Positions 44,960-54,548 of a stretch of 64,000 nucleotides of DNA are shown piece by piece; positions within the stretch are counted from its first letter, which is position 1; each line of letters opens with the position of its first letter. The stretch covers positions 124,001 to 188,000 of the forward strand of contig CAXXWW010000017.1 in assembly GCA_963665215.2 (NCBI GenBank), written 5' to 3'. The position numbers were made by a program, and so were the translations under genes. The notes beneath the pieces were generated by a model, which made no database searches, was not told the DNA's origin, and was given only the letters and a program-made list of their open reading frames with translations. Source of the DNA: G963665215 sp963665215 (GTDB taxonomy: Bacteria > Chloroflexota > Dehalococcoidia > Lucifugimonadales > CAUZJF01).

Positions 44960-47380
44960 TTGGCCGCTCCTCCAATAGCGGACGACCAGGCTGAACGGGA
45001 GGGGCTAGATACGGCCCCTCGGACGTACCGGAGGGGCGTATCGCTGGACCGGTCTCGCGTTCTGGCGATGAGCATCGCCCGAGAGACTCCCGGAGAGTAT
45101 GGACGAGGATTCAGCGGAGTCCCAATGGCGTTTGAGGTCGTTGCCGAGGAGGAGACCGCAGACCACTACGTCGTAACACTGTCGTTCCGCCCGCAAGGAG
45201 ACTTCGAGGGAGTGCCGGGACAAGAGCAGTTTTTCATCGACAAGGAGGGCGCCGTCGCCCACCGTCAGGTGCTGAGACTTCCTATCAGACCGGGAAGGTG
45301 GCACACCAGGGGAATTGCCATCGCCGCCGGGCTGGTGGCAGTGGCGATTGCGGTGACGGCCGGCATTCTCATAATGAACCGAGACGGCGGCAAGACACCT
45401 GCTACGGTGCTGGGAGCTGGGGCCTTGACGGCGACCGTCCCGCCGTCTCCGGCCGGGATTACCGGCTCGCCGGCACCTCCAATCGCCCCCACAGCCATGA
45501 TCGCGCCGGTTCCTCAACCCACCGCCGTACCTGCGAGCCCCGCTCCAGCGGTAGCGATGGCCCAAGGAAGGGGGACTGCCGTCGTATTGGACGACCAGGC
45601 CCTCAGCGACGCCCTCACCTACACCATGACCGGCATGATGCCTCTTGACGAGGGCGAGGTGTATGTGGGCTGGCTTGTGTCGGACGACGGCGCCCTCAAG
45701 CTCGCCACCGGACCCATGACGGTGGAGGCCAATGGCACCATAAGCCACACATTCGACCACAACTCCAGAGGGTATGCCGGACTGAATCTGATCCATAGTT
45801 TCAGCAAGGTCGTGATCACCGTGGAGGAGGTGGGCGCGAGATTCGACGCCCCTCTCGGCCCGCCGTTGTTCAGCCACGAGATACCGCTGGGCGCCATGGA
45901 GCACATCCGGCATCTCCTGACCAACTGGCCGTCGGGGACCAATCGAGGAATTGTGACCAACCTGAAGGAGCAGCTTGGAGAGGCCCTCCTCCATGCCAGA
46001 CTAGCCAGCTCCTCGGAAAGCATCGAGGAGGTAAGGCAACAGACCGAGCAGCTGATAAACGTCATCGACGGCCCGTCTAGAGAGAACTACGGTGACCTGG
46101 ACGGGAACGGCACGGTAGAGGACCCCGGAGACGGCATCGGTGTTCTCACGCACGTCGACGATCTCAAGCACGGCAGATTCGCCGCGGCTGAAGCCCCGGA
46201 CGACGTTGTTGTAAACGAGCACGCCACGATGGTCGCGGACCGCGGGGCGCTCGTCCAGGAGACGACATTGCGCGCGTTGGGGCGCGCGCTGGAAGTCCTG
46301 GCCGCCCCGGATATAGCCGCCGCCCGGAAGCTGCTCGGGCCCGGTGGGGACTCGGTCATCGACTCGCTGGAGACAGCGCTAATGGCCTTCGCCGCGCAGG
46401 CATACGTAGAGGCCCAGCTCATGGCCGCCTACACCCTTGAGGCCATTGCGGGCGCCCCTCCAGCCGGGTCTGCCCCCAGCGGCCACATCACCTACGGCCT
46501 GCCCGGTGGCCGGGTGTACCTCGTCGAAGCGGCGGAGGGGGCGACGCCTCAGGATGTCAGCCTGGTGCTGGACGGGGTGTCCAGCGGCTCTGACCTGACG
46601 CTCAACATTTCCCCAGACGGACAGTGGCTCGTCCTCGATTCGGAACGGTTTGACATTGACTGCGCAGGTTGGTCCTGCCTGGCCGTCGTAAGATGGGACC
46701 TGTCGATGGGCGAAGCGGTACGAGCGGGAGCGGGCGGTGGAGAGGTGGTCCACCCGTCGCAGGGCCAGGTGGCGGTCGCATCAGGCGGGGACGCCATCGT
46801 CTACCAGCAAGAGGGCGTGGTGGACCGTCACATCACGGACCTGTTCGTAACCACGCGCGGTGTAGGGGCCTGGGGCGCCCCGCTGGCTCTCACAATTGAG
46901 TCGCCATTTAGCTGGCACCAAAATCCAGCCATCTCGGACGACGGTACCAGGGTGCTGTTTCAGTGCGGCAACGACGACTGGGACGGTCACGCCATCTGTG
47001 AGGTGGGCGTCGATAGCAAGGGATTTCGGTTAGTGGTGACCCCGGCAGACAATCCGCGCGGCGGCCCGGAAATGGGAACCTTGCACAACCCGGACTATGC
47101 CCCCGACGGCAGTATCGTCTTCGCGGCCAACTGGGACGGCGACGCCGTCTGGCGCCTGCCAGCGGGCGGGGGCGGACCTGCCGCCGCGCTCGCCGACCAC
47201 CTGCAGCCCTGCGTGCTCCCGGATGGCCGAATCGCCGCCGTGTACATGGACTGGTCGAAGGACGAGTCCAACCCCGACATCCATATCAGGGTCCTCGACC
47301 CCGATGGCGGTGGCGTCATCACGGTCACAATTCTGGCGCAGGTGGAAACCACCAATCCTGGCCTGGGCTGCGGCAGTTGA
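44960..47380 (+). CDS. Single-pass membrane protein with extracytoplasmic propeller-like domain, kinase partner
   Basis: This 806-residue protein is of unknown function. An N-terminal cytoplasmic domain (residues about 20-110, with ARETPGEYGRGFSG and VVTLSFRPQGDFEG) precedes one transmembrane helix (about 117-139, GIAIAAGLVAVAIAVTAGIL). A Pro/Ala-rich linker follows, then a beta-rich domain (VYVGWLVSDDGALKLATGPM). A calcium-site-like loop, DLDGNGTVEDPGDG, is at about 379. The last part resembles a TolB/WD-like propeller (LNISPDGQWLVLDSE, ISDDGTRVLFQCG, YAPDGSIVFAANWDGD). The TTG start is weakly supported; an ATG at 45068 is possible. It followed the kinase by 30 bp before the IS256 insertion, so it now depends on the IS or its own promoter. 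Confidence 0.75.
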   Translation: MAAPPIADDQAEREGLDTAPRTYRRGVSLDRSRVLAMSIARETPGEYGRGFSGVPMAFEVVAEEETADHYVVTLSFRPQGDFEGVPGQEQFFIDKEGAVAHRQVLRLPIRPGRWHTRGIAIAAGLVAVAIAVTAGILIMNRDGGKTPATVLGAGALTATVPPSPAGITGSPAPPIAPTAMIAPVPQPTAVPASPAPAVAMAQGRGTAVVLDDQALSDALTYTMTGMMPLDEGEVYVGWLVSDDGALKLATGPMTVEANGTISHTFDHNSRGYAGLNLIHSFSKVVITVEEVGARFDAPLGPPLFSHEIPLGAMEHIRHLLTNWPSGTNRGIVTNLKEQLGEALLHARLASSSESIEEVRQQTEQLINVIDGPSRENYGDLDGNGTVEDPGDGIGVLTHVDDLKHGRFAAAEAPDDVVVNEHATMVADRGALVQETTLRALGRALEVLAAPDIAAARKLLGPGGDSVIDSLETALMAFAAQAYVEAQLMAAYTLEAIAGAPPAGSAPSGHITYGLPGGRVYLVEAAEGATPQDVSLVLDGVSSGSDLTLNISPDGQWLVLDSERFDIDCAGWSCLAVVRWDLSMGEAVRAGAGGGEVVHPSQGQVAVASGGDAIVYQQEGVVDRHITDLFVTTRGVGAWGAPLALTIESPFSWHQNPAISDDGTRVLFQCGNDDWDGHAICEVGVDSKGFRLVVTPADNPRGGPEMGTLHNPDYAPDGSIVFAANWDGDAVWRLPAGGGGPAAALADHLQPCVLPDGRIAAVYMDWSKDESNPDIHIRVLDPDGGGVITVTILAQVETTNPGLGCGS

Positions 47381-47526
47381 GCGTGGCACCCGCGCGCAAG
47401 CGCCTTCAACGCCATAATCGCGGCGTCTCGGAGGTCCGTCCGGGTCGGCACGAGTCGGGAGCACGGGATACCCGCTGGCGGCGCCGAGCCGGAAAATAGT
47501 CTCGGCGGACTCACGTCACTTGCGCG

Positions 47527-48381
47527 TCAGGTAGCTGCTACTACCTTCACCCGGCTCCCCACTCCGACTCCCAGCCGGCCTGCGGCGTTCCCATTCCGCT
47601 CGGCGATCTCAAGGTAGCCGTGACTTCCCACCAGCGCTGCCATACCTTCAGTCTCCGCGTACGTCCGGCTCAACCCATGGATAACCGTACTTCCCACCTC
47701 AACCTCCACACCGCCACCGGGAAGAAGTGACGAGCGGATGTTGCTTACGAGGTTGCCGAAGTGATCGACGAATATGATCCGCCCCTCGACCACGCCGCCA
47801 TGTCTCTCCCGATAATGGAGATCGAGGCAGACGAGGTCCTCGACCGCATCACCCATCTGGTCGGGCGGAACGCCAAGCGAGAGGTGGGCCGCGACAGGTG
47901 CGAACACGTCCCGCCCATGGAAGGTGTCGCTCACCGGATGATGCCAGTACGCGCTCCTGGTGAGGACGTATGCCGAGCAGCCTTCAGGCACGGGTAGGGT
48001 CACCGGCTGCATGAACTCGCCTTCGCCGGAGACTCCAGTGCCCGTCGGGGAACCTCGAACTTGATGGTCGGCCAGCACATACGTGAGGAGACCGTTGTCC
48101 GGCGCTAGGAACCTGCCGGTCGGCGTGACCACGAGAATCGACCGCCGTGACGTTCCGACGCCCGGGTCGACCACCGCGACATGCACGGTGTCCGGGGTGA
48201 AGTACCGATAGGCGCTGCCCAGCACGAACGCGACGTGGGCGATGTCCTGGGGCGGAACCTCGTGGGAGATGTCAACAAGGGCGACACTCGGGTCAATACC
48301 CAGTATCATGCCCTTCATGGCGCCCACGTACCCGCCGGCGGCCCCAAAGTCTGTGGTCAGGCTGACGATCTTGGAGGACAT
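47527..48381 (-). CDS. SAM hydroxide adenosyltransferase (DUF62 family)
   Basis: The product of about 284 residues belongs to the family that splits S-adenosylmethionine with hydroxide to adenosine and methionine; it is related to fluorinase. Typical blocks are KIVSLTTDFGAAGGYVGAMKG, VALVDISHEVPPQDI, HVAVVDPGVGTSRRSI, RFLAPDNGLLTYVL and IIFVDHFGNLVSNI. I chose the ATG at 48381, which gives MSSKIVSL. It lies 48 bp after secG on the same strand and is the last gene of the secG/yvcK/gatB run. Confidence 0.92.
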   Translation of the reverse strand: MSSKIVSLTTDFGAAGGYVGAMKGMILGIDPSVALVDISHEVPPQDIAHVAFVLGSAYRYFTPDTVHVAVVDPGVGTSRRSILVVTPTGRFLAPDNGLLTYVLADHQVRGSPTGTGVSGEGEFMQPVTLPVPEGCSAYVLTRSAYWHHPVSDTFHGRDVFAPVAAHLSLGVPPDQMGDAVEDLVCLDLHYRERHGGVVEGRIIFVDHFGNLVSNIRSSLLPGGGVEVEVGSTVIHGLSRTYAETEGMAALVGSHGYLEIAERNGNAAGRLGVGVGSRVKVVAAT

Positions 48382-48429
48382 GCAGGCGCGACGTGGGGAC
48401 CATTCGGTGGAGGGAGATTTCAAGCAGGG

Positions 48430-48645
48430 TCAGAAAACGCGGACGCTTATGATCGACGACATTATAAAGACGACGACCAGGAAGATGGTGAACTGGAAGA
48501 GGGTCTTCTCCAGTCCCCTGCGCGTCCGGTACGAGCTCTCGGAGGACCCGAACAGGCCCGTGCCCTGGCCGCGCACCTGAAGTAGCACAACGATTACTAG
48601 GATGACGGCTACAACAATCTGCACCACGTTCATGACCGTCTGCAT
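48430..48645 (-). CDS. secG: Preprotein translocase subunit SecG
   Basis: This 71-residue membrane subunit of the SecYEG export channel has two hydrophobic helices, VMNVVQIVVAVILVIVVLLQ and FTIFLVVVFIMSSIIS. They flank the conserved loop of GTGLFGSSESSYRTRRGLEK. Length and layout are as expected. It lies between yvcK and the SAM hydroxide adenosyltransferase gene. Confidence 0.93.
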   Translation of the reverse strand: MQTVMNVVQIVVAVILVIVVLLQVRGQGTGLFGSSESSYRTRRGLEKTLFQFTIFLVVVFIMSSIISVRVF

Positions 48646-48681
48646 TGGGACCTCACCCTTTGCCAGCCGCTTTCCGTCTCA

Positions 48682-50007
48682 TCATTCAGCCGCCGTCACG
48701 CTTCCATGAGGAGCGGCCATGCGCTTTCCATGATACACGTCCATGATTACCCGCGCCAGTTTAGCGGAGTCGTGGCGAACGGGGTGGTCCGGGTCCACCA
48801 TGTCGTCGCTGATCACCTGAGCGTGCCTCATCTCGCGGCCATCGTCTACCACCGCCTCGCCGGCGAAGGACGCGCCAAGCTGCCGCAGGTTATCGTTGGC
48901 GAGCACGTAGTCGATTATACCGGGAACCGTGTGCGCCTCCAGGGCTTCTACGTGCTTTGCCACGGTGTACCTATCGGTCTCTCCCTTCTGCGTCGCCACG
49001 TTGCAGACGTAAATCTTGGGGGCCGTTGACATCCTGATACCGTGGACAATGCCCGACACGAGCAGGTTGGGCAGGATGCTGGTGTAGAGACTGCCCGGCC
49101 CTATGACAACTAGCTGAGCCTCCTCAATTGCCGCCACCGCCTGAGGATGGGCCTCGGCGTCCTCCGGCTCAATCAATATTCGGTCGATGGAGCCTCCGCG
49201 CTCGGTAATGCTTGACTCGCCCCGCACAACCGTCCCGTCGTCAAGCCGGGCGGACAGGCCCAGATTCGCCACCGTGGCCGGCAGGATCTGCCCGTGGACC
49301 GCAAGCACACGGCTGGACTCGTACAGCGCCTGCTCAAAGCTGCCCGTCACGCTGGTCATTGCAGCGATGAACAGGTTCCCAAAGCTGTGCCCCTCAAGAC
49401 CGTCACCCTGGTCAAAGCGGTACTGGAAGAGCTCTCCCACCAACGACTCGGCATCGGACATGGCCACCAGGCAGTTTCGAAAGTCCCCGGGCGGCAGCAT
49501 ACCCAGCTCACGCCGCAGGCGCCCAGAGCTGCCGCCGTCGTCGGCCACGGTAACGATAGCGGACAGGTTGTCCGTGTACGCCTTCAACCCCCGCAGCAGC
49601 ACCGACAGCCCGGTGCCCCCACCAATGGTCACGATCCTGGGGCCCCGGCCTCTCGAGCGGCGCGTGTAGATCGTATCTGCCAGCGTCTCGAAGCTTGTGG
49701 AGGCAAAGACCAGCGGCCCTACGGAGCGGTACAGCCCGTAGATCGAAAGCAGAATTACGATCACCCCTCCGAAAGCCAGGACCATGCCTTCCAGGTACCA
49801 CGGCAGAAAGTTGGGGAGGTAGAGGCCGAACAGGTTCTTGATCACAAAAGCCAGCCCAACTGAGCATATCCCGATGCCCAGTGCGCCCACCAGCAGCCAC
49901 CGCTTCACCCCGAGCCCTAGGTAGAAAAGCTTTCGCCAGACAGTCCACCTGGACCGCTTTGCGGCGGGACCACTCAGAATTTCGTTGGCCGGGACACTCC
50001 CATCCAT
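48682..50007 (-). CDS. yvcK: YvcK/CofD-like family protein (UDP-sugar-binding gluconeogenesis factor)
   Basis: This 441-residue protein starts with a membrane-anchoring region of two helices (about 40-62 and 75-97) that most YvcK proteins lack; anchored forms occur in several phyla. The conserved domain follows: RIVTIGGGTGLSVLLRGLK, AIVTVADDGGSSGRLRRELG, LPPGDFRNCLVAM, LEGHSFGNLFIAAM and IGPGSLYTSILPNLLV. YvcK binds UDP-GlcNAc and affects cell-wall and central carbon metabolism. It starts only 4 bp after gatB ends, so the two are likely co-translated. Confidence 0.93.
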   Translation of the reverse strand: MDGSVPANEILSGPAAKRSRWTVWRKLFYLGLGVKRWLLVGALGIGICSVGLAFVIKNLFGLYLPNFLPWYLEGMVLAFGGVIVILLSIYGLYRSVGPLVFASTSFETLADTIYTRRSRGRGPRIVTIGGGTGLSVLLRGLKAYTDNLSAIVTVADDGGSSGRLRRELGMLPPGDFRNCLVAMSDAESLVGELFQYRFDQGDGLEGHSFGNLFIAAMTSVTGSFEQALYESSRVLAVHGQILPATVANLGLSARLDDGTVVRGESSITERGGSIDRILIEPEDAEAHPQAVAAIEEAQLVVIGPGSLYTSILPNLLVSGIVHGIRMSTAPKIYVCNVATQKGETDRYTVAKHVEALEAHTVPGIIDYVLANDNLRQLGASFAGEAVVDDGREMRHAQVISDDMVDPDHPVRHDSAKLARVIMDVYHGKRMAAPHGSVTAAE

Positions 50008-50011
50008 CTCA

Positions 50012-51484
50012 CTACCTCATCGAGTCCAGCTTTTCTCGCAGCAGTCTGGCAGCCAGCTGAGGGTCCGCCTTGCCCTTAGTGGTCTTCATCACCTGGCCTA
50101 CAAGGAAACGCATGGCCGTCTCCTTGCCACTCAAGAAGTCGGCCACGGGCTTGGGGTTGCCGCCGATGACGTCCTCCACCGCCGGCTGAATGGTAGCTGC
50201 ATCGCTGATCTGCACCATCCCCCCTTTCTCGGCGATGCTCGTGGGCGACCCTCCCACCTTGAACATCTCCTCGAACACCTCCCTCGCCATCCCAGTGCTT
50301 AGGGTGCCGGCGTCTATCAGGTCCAGCAGCTCAATCAGATGTTGAGGCTGGATTTTTACGTCCTGCAGGTCACCGCCTGTGACATTGAGGAGTCTTGCGA
50401 GCTCGCCCAGCATCCAGTTGCTCACCGACTTGGCGAGCCGTCTCCGTGCCTCACCCTCCTGGGATCGAACAGCCATGACGGACTCGAAAAAGTCGGCGGT
50501 GTCCCTGGAGGCTGTCAAGAGTCTCGCATCGTAGAGCGGCAGGCCATACTGCTTGACGAGCCTCGCCTTCCTGGCCTGGGGCATCTCGGGCAGCCGGCTG
50601 CGCACCTCCTCCACCCACGCAGGGTCGATGACCAGCGGCGGCAGGTCGGGCTCGGGAAAGTAGCGGTAGTCGGAGGCGTACTCCTTGCTACGCTGGGACA
50701 CCGTCACGCCACGGTCTTCCGACCAGCCGCGTGTCTCCTGGGCAATCACCTCGCCTTGCCGCGCCAGCCGGACCTGGCGCTCAGCCTCATACTGCAGGGC
50801 GCCGTAGACCGAGCGGAAGCTGTTCATATTTTTCACCTCCACCTTGGCCCCCAGCTCGGTGGACCCCTTCGGGCGCACGCTTATGTTGGCGTCGCACCGG
50901 AAGCTGCCCTCTTCCATGTTAGCTGTGCTCACACCAAGGTACCTGAGGATGGAGTGCAGCATAGTCAGGTAGGCCCGGGCCTCCTCCGGCGCCCTCATGT
51001 CGGGCTCGGTCACGACCTCCATCAGAGGGACGCCAGCGCGATTGATATCCAGCAAAGTGTAAGTCTCGCCATCCGGCCCCATCCGATGAGAGAGCTTGGC
51101 TACGTCCTCTTCCAGGTGAACACGTGTGACCCGAATCCTCTTCTCGTAGCCATCGAGCTCGATCTGGATGTTCCCCTTGATGGCGATGGGCTGGTCGTAT
51201 TGCGAGATCTGGTAGCCCTTCATGAGGTCTGGATATGGATAGTTCTTCCGGTCAAATTTTGTATACCTGGAAATCTCACAGTTCAGGGCCAGCGCCGTCG
51301 TGACCACAAGCTCGATGGCCCGCCTGTTTATTACGGGGAGCACACCGGGCATGGCCATACAGACCTCGCACACCATCGTATTGGGCGGAGCTTCCTGATA
51401 GCCGGCAGCGCAAGAGCAAAACATCTTGCTCTTGGTCAAGAGCTGGCTATGCACTTCAAGTCCTATGACTACTTCATAGTCCAT
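50012..51484 (-). CDS. gatB: Asp-tRNA(Asn)/Glu-tRNA(Gln) amidotransferase subunit B
   Basis: The product of about 490 residues is the tRNA-binding, kinase-like subunit of GatCAB, which turns Glu-tRNA(Gln) and Asp-tRNA(Asn) into the amidated forms. Motifs include MDYEVVIGLEVHSQLLTKSK, MFCSCAAGYQEAPPN, RKNYPYPDLMKGYQISQYD, TLLDINRAGVPLMEVVTEPD and MEEGSFRCDANISVRP, and the C-terminal YqeY-like tail ends VMKTTKGKADPQLAARLL. The start is taken as the ATG at 51484 by family alignment. gatA and gatC are not in the window. Confidence 0.95.
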   Translation of the reverse strand: MDYEVVIGLEVHSQLLTKSKMFCSCAAGYQEAPPNTMVCEVCMAMPGVLPVINRRAIELVVTTALALNCEISRYTKFDRKNYPYPDLMKGYQISQYDQPIAIKGNIQIELDGYEKRIRVTRVHLEEDVAKLSHRMGPDGETYTLLDINRAGVPLMEVVTEPDMRAPEEARAYLTMLHSILRYLGVSTANMEEGSFRCDANISVRPKGSTELGAKVEVKNMNSFRSVYGALQYEAERQVRLARQGEVIAQETRGWSEDRGVTVSQRSKEYASDYRYFPEPDLPPLVIDPAWVEEVRSRLPEMPQARKARLVKQYGLPLYDARLLTASRDTADFFESVMAVRSQEGEARRRLAKSVSNWMLGELARLLNVTGGDLQDVKIQPQHLIELLDLIDAGTLSTGMAREVFEEMFKVGGSPTSIAEKGGMVQISDAATIQPAVEDVIGGNPKPVADFLSGKETAMRFLVGQVMKTTKGKADPQLAARLLREKLDSMR

Positions 51485-51684
51485 GGGCCAGGCAACTGCG
51501 CTCCAGCAGGGTGCTGAGAAACCCCTTACACCCATTAATACATCAGCCCGCCAGAAGGTAGGCGCTCCCAAGCCAGCGCCGGGACACCCGGGTCGCCATA
51601 CAGCGTAACACGCCCAACACTCTATGACCCGCCGGTGATGTATCTTTCACCGAAATCGTCCGCGGGCAATCACAATCCCTTTAG

Positions 51685-52380
51685 TCAGCCCGATTCTTCT
51701 TCCACCTCAGGCCAGGCGCCCTCGTCCAGCAGCGGTACGAACCGACAGGGCCCCAGGGTACGCACCGAGTAGGCGTCGGCGGTCCTCGTTACTTTCATGA
51801 GGTCCTGGCTCTCCATGGAGCCCACCGGAATGACGAGCCTTCCGCCGACCGCCATCTGCTCCATCAACTCAGAGGGCAGCTTGGGGGCGCCCGCCGCGAC
51901 GATGATGGCATCGTAGGGAGAACCCCTCCGCCAGCCCAGACGCCTCTCAGCGTGGACTATCTCCACATTGGTATAACCAAGGGAGGCAAGTCTCTCCCTT
52001 GCCGAGTCGGCCAAGGAGCCGATGCGCTCGACGCCGATCACCTCGCCAGCCAGCTCGGCCATTATCGCCGCCTGATAGCCGCTGCCCGAGCCTATCTCAA
52101 GGACCCTGTCGGACCGTCGCAGCTCCAGCGCCCGGAGCATCAGCGCCACTATCAGCGGCTGCGAAATCGTCTGCCCCTCCCCTATGGGTGCAGGGACATC
52201 CTCATAGGCCAGGTGTCTGCTCTCCTCGGGGACGAACATCTCCCGCGGCACCCGCTCCATGGCCTCGATGACCCGATCGTCGGGCACCTCACTCCTGAGT
52301 CGGTCCATCAGACGGCGCTTGGCCTCCTCCAGTTCCAGACCCCCTTGATCAGAGAAACGATAGCACAGGACACGGAGCAC
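51685..52380 (-). CDS. pcm: Protein-L-isoaspartate O-methyltransferase
   Basis: This 231-residue SAM-dependent enzyme repairs isoaspartyl residues. Seen are VIEAMERVPREMFVPEESRH, the AYEDVPAPIGEGQTISQP substrate loop, the SAM motif VLEIGSGSGYQAAIMAELAG, and YDAIIVAAGAPKLP with GGRLVIPVG. The GTG at 52380 is the upstream start. Homologues often begin at the LEEAKRRL segment, and a GGGGG ribosome-like site precedes a CTG there, so the true start may be some 16 codons in. It lies 200 bp upstream of gatB in the same direction. Confidence 0.92.
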   Translation of the reverse strand: MLRVLCYRFSDQGGLELEEAKRRLMDRLRSEVPDDRVIEAMERVPREMFVPEESRHLAYEDVPAPIGEGQTISQPLIVALMLRALELRRSDRVLEIGSGSGYQAAIMAELAGEVIGVERIGSLADSARERLASLGYTNVEIVHAERRLGWRRGSPYDAIIVAAGAPKLPSELMEQMAVGGRLVIPVGSMESQDLMKVTRTADAYSVRTLGPCRFVPLLDEGAWPEVEEESG

Positions 52381-52702
52381 GACAACGCCCCGTGTCGAAC
52401 TGGAACACCCAAGACGCGATTCCTAATCGGGTCCTACGCCAAATCACTCGATATTTACGCATTACGTCTTCGGACTATCCTGTACCGGTCGGTCGAAGGC
52501 GCTCAGGCAGTTCACTCTCAGGGGACGCAGTCGCACCTCCGCCCGTCTCGGGCTCTCGTTGACCGGCCAGAAGACACTATGCTAATCTAAATGGCAGAGT
52601 TTGTGCGACGCTCCGCGGACCCATCGATGTGATGTTGCGGTGAGCTGTGTGCATCGTGCGGCATCGCCCAATTCGCTGAAGCACACGCGAGCGAGCGACA
52701 CG

Positions 52703-53710
52703 ATGGCTTCCGACATCGACATCATCGATCGAAAGCTGCTGAACCTGCTCCAGGGGTCTTGCCCGCTGGTGGAGGAGCCCTTCGCTGACCTTGGCCGGCA
52801 GCTTGGATTGGACTCGTCTCAGGTCATCAGCCGCATCCAGACGCTGAAGGACAAGAACGTAGTCCGCCAGATCAGCGCCATCTTCGATACCCGCCGCCTC
52901 GGCTATAAGACAGCGCTGGTGGCGATGCGCCTCCCGCCGGACAAGCTGGACTCCGGGGCCCAGACCATCAATGAGCACCCAGGCGTGAGCCACAACTACG
53001 CCAGAGTCGGCGATTACAACCTGTGGTTCACCCTGGCGGTACCCCCCACACAGAGTCTTGACGGTACGGTTGAGACTTACGCCCAGAGGACCGGAGCCGA
53101 GAAGTACAGGCTGCTGCCGACCATCCGCTTCTTCAAGATCGGCGTTAACTTCGACATGGTGAAGGAGGAGGGGGCCGCGGAGGACTACTACAAACCCGAT
53201 GAGTATAACGGGGGCGTCACCGCAGACTGGAACAAGGCCGAGCCCGTCACAGAGTCCGAGATCAGCGCGATCCGCGAGCTGCAGGAGGACCTGCCCCTGC
53301 TGCCACGCCCCTTTGAGCCCATGGCCAAACGGCTCGCCATGAGTCAGGAGGCCCTGTTTGCCCTGGCCGACTCGTTCAGAGAGCGGGGAATAATGCGCCG
53401 GTTCAGCGCGGTATTGCACCACCGCCGGGCGGGATTTAAGGCCAATGCCATGGCCGTGTGGAAGGTCCCTCCCGAACGCTCAGAGGAGGTGGGGAAGGTC
53501 ATGGCAAGCTCACGGTGGGTCACCCACTGCTACGAGAGGCCCACATACCCGGACTTCCCCTACTCTCACTATACTATGATTCACGCGACCTCCGAGCAAC
53601 AGTGTGAGGAGGTGGCGGGGGATATCTCCAACGCGACAGGCATCAGTGACTACAAGCTCCTCTACAGCACCCGCGAGTATAAGAAGACGCGCGTCAGGTA
53701 CTTCGCTTAG
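52703..53710 (+). CDS. Fused siroheme decarboxylase (AhbA/AhbB-like, Lrp/AsnC fold)
   Basis: The product of about 335 residues has two tandem Lrp/AsnC-like units. Each has an HTH followed by a RAM-type domain: DIDIIDRKLLNLLQG with IRQISAIFDTRRLGYKTALV-type sequence, then ISAIRELQEDLPLLPRPFEP with MRRFSAVLHHRRAGFKANAM. In Ahb/Nir proteins the FSAVLHHRRAGF histidines act in decarboxylating siroheme to didecarboxysiroheme. AhbA and AhbB are usually separate chains, so this is a single-chain form. It is first in a tetrapyrrole operon, so an enzyme is much more likely than a DNA-binding regulator. The ATG at 52703 gives MASDIDII. Confidence 0.85.
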   Translation: MASDIDIIDRKLLNLLQGSCPLVEEPFADLGRQLGLDSSQVISRIQTLKDKNVVRQISAIFDTRRLGYKTALVAMRLPPDKLDSGAQTINEHPGVSHNYARVGDYNLWFTLAVPPTQSLDGTVETYAQRTGAEKYRLLPTIRFFKIGVNFDMVKEEGAAEDYYKPDEYNGGVTADWNKAEPVTESEISAIRELQEDLPLLPRPFEPMAKRLAMSQEALFALADSFRERGIMRRFSAVLHHRRAGFKANAMAVWKVPPERSEEVGKVMASSRWVTHCYERPTYPDFPYSHYTMIHATSEQQCEEVAGDISNATGISDYKLLYSTREYKKTRVRYFA

Positions 53711-53787
53711 GACCCGGGGCCTCACGCGCCGCGGCGCTCAGCTCACCAACCTCGCCCAGACTGTCCCAACTTGCCGAAAGGACCACG

Positions 53788-54537
53788 ATGCCAGCGTATT
53801 ATCCGGTTTTCCTGGACCTACGAGACCGCCGCTGCGTGGTGATCGGCGGTGGAGACCTCGGCGAGGAAAAGGCCGTCAGGCTGCTGGAGTACGGCGCACG
53901 TGTCGTGTTGATCAGCGCAGAGATCAATGACGCTCTAAGCCAGGCCGTGGACGGCGAGCGTGTCACCTGGATACACCGGAAGTATGAGCCCGGGGACCTG
54001 GAGAGCGCCTTCATCGCTATAGTCGCTGACACGAGCGACCGCAAGCTCAACAGAGCCGTCAGCGAAGAAGCGAAAGAGCGCAACATCCCACTGAATGTGG
54101 TTGACGTCACCCCTTTATGCACCTGGATCGCGCCGGCAATCGTCAGGCGAGGCGACGTAGTACTGGCCGCGTCTACCGGGGGCGCGAGTCCAGCCCTGGC
54201 CCGGAGGTTCCGCGAGGAGCTGTCCGGCACCAGCCGGATCACATCAAGACATGGCCTGATGGAACTGGCCGACCTTGCCCCCTTGTTGTCCGAAGTCAGG
54301 GGAGTCCTGGCGCGGCAAAGAATCACGCTGTTCCCAGACCACTGGCAGGTATGTCTCACGGATGATCTGCTCGACCTGGTGCAGGCCGGCGAGGCGCAGG
54401 GGGCGAGGGAGCTCCTCATGTCGCGTCTCATGATGGGGACCGACTGTGGATGCGAGGACCGCGTCTGCAGGATGTATGAGGAGCTGGCACCCGCCCCGGC
54501 CGCCGGGGATGGTAGATCAGCATCCTCCGGAGATTGA
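53788..54537 (+). CDS. Precorrin-2 dehydrogenase/sirohydrochlorin ferrochelatase-type protein (SirC/Met8-like)
   Basis: This 249-residue protein oxidises precorrin-2 to sirohydrochlorin with NAD and may also insert iron. The N-terminal PVFLDLRDRRCVVIGGGDLG, then EEKAVRLLEYGARVVLIS, is the Rossmann fold of this family. IPLNVVDVTPLCTWIAPAIV with the following GDVVLAASTGGASPALARRF is the dimer and active-site region. It stands between the Ahb-like gene and hemC. The C-terminal Cys-containing tail (TDCGCEDRVCRM) is unusual for the family and could bind metal. Confidence 0.88.
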   Translation: MPAYYPVFLDLRDRRCVVIGGGDLGEEKAVRLLEYGARVVLISAEINDALSQAVDGERVTWIHRKYEPGDLESAFIAIVADTSDRKLNRAVSEEAKERNIPLNVVDVTPLCTWIAPAIVRRGDVVLAASTGGASPALARRFREELSGTSRITSRHGLMELADLAPLLSEVRGVLARQRITLFPDHWQVCLTDDLLDLVQAGEAQGARELLMSRLMMGTDCGCEDRVCRMYEELAPAPAAGDGRSASSGD

Positions 54538-54548
54538 CCGGGCCCCCC

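Noticed and set aside
50339..51517. Long plus-strand open frame opposite gatB (392 codons)
   Set aside because: It lies wholly antisense to a clear gatB gene in high-GC DNA, where such shadows are common. No ribosome site or domain was seen.
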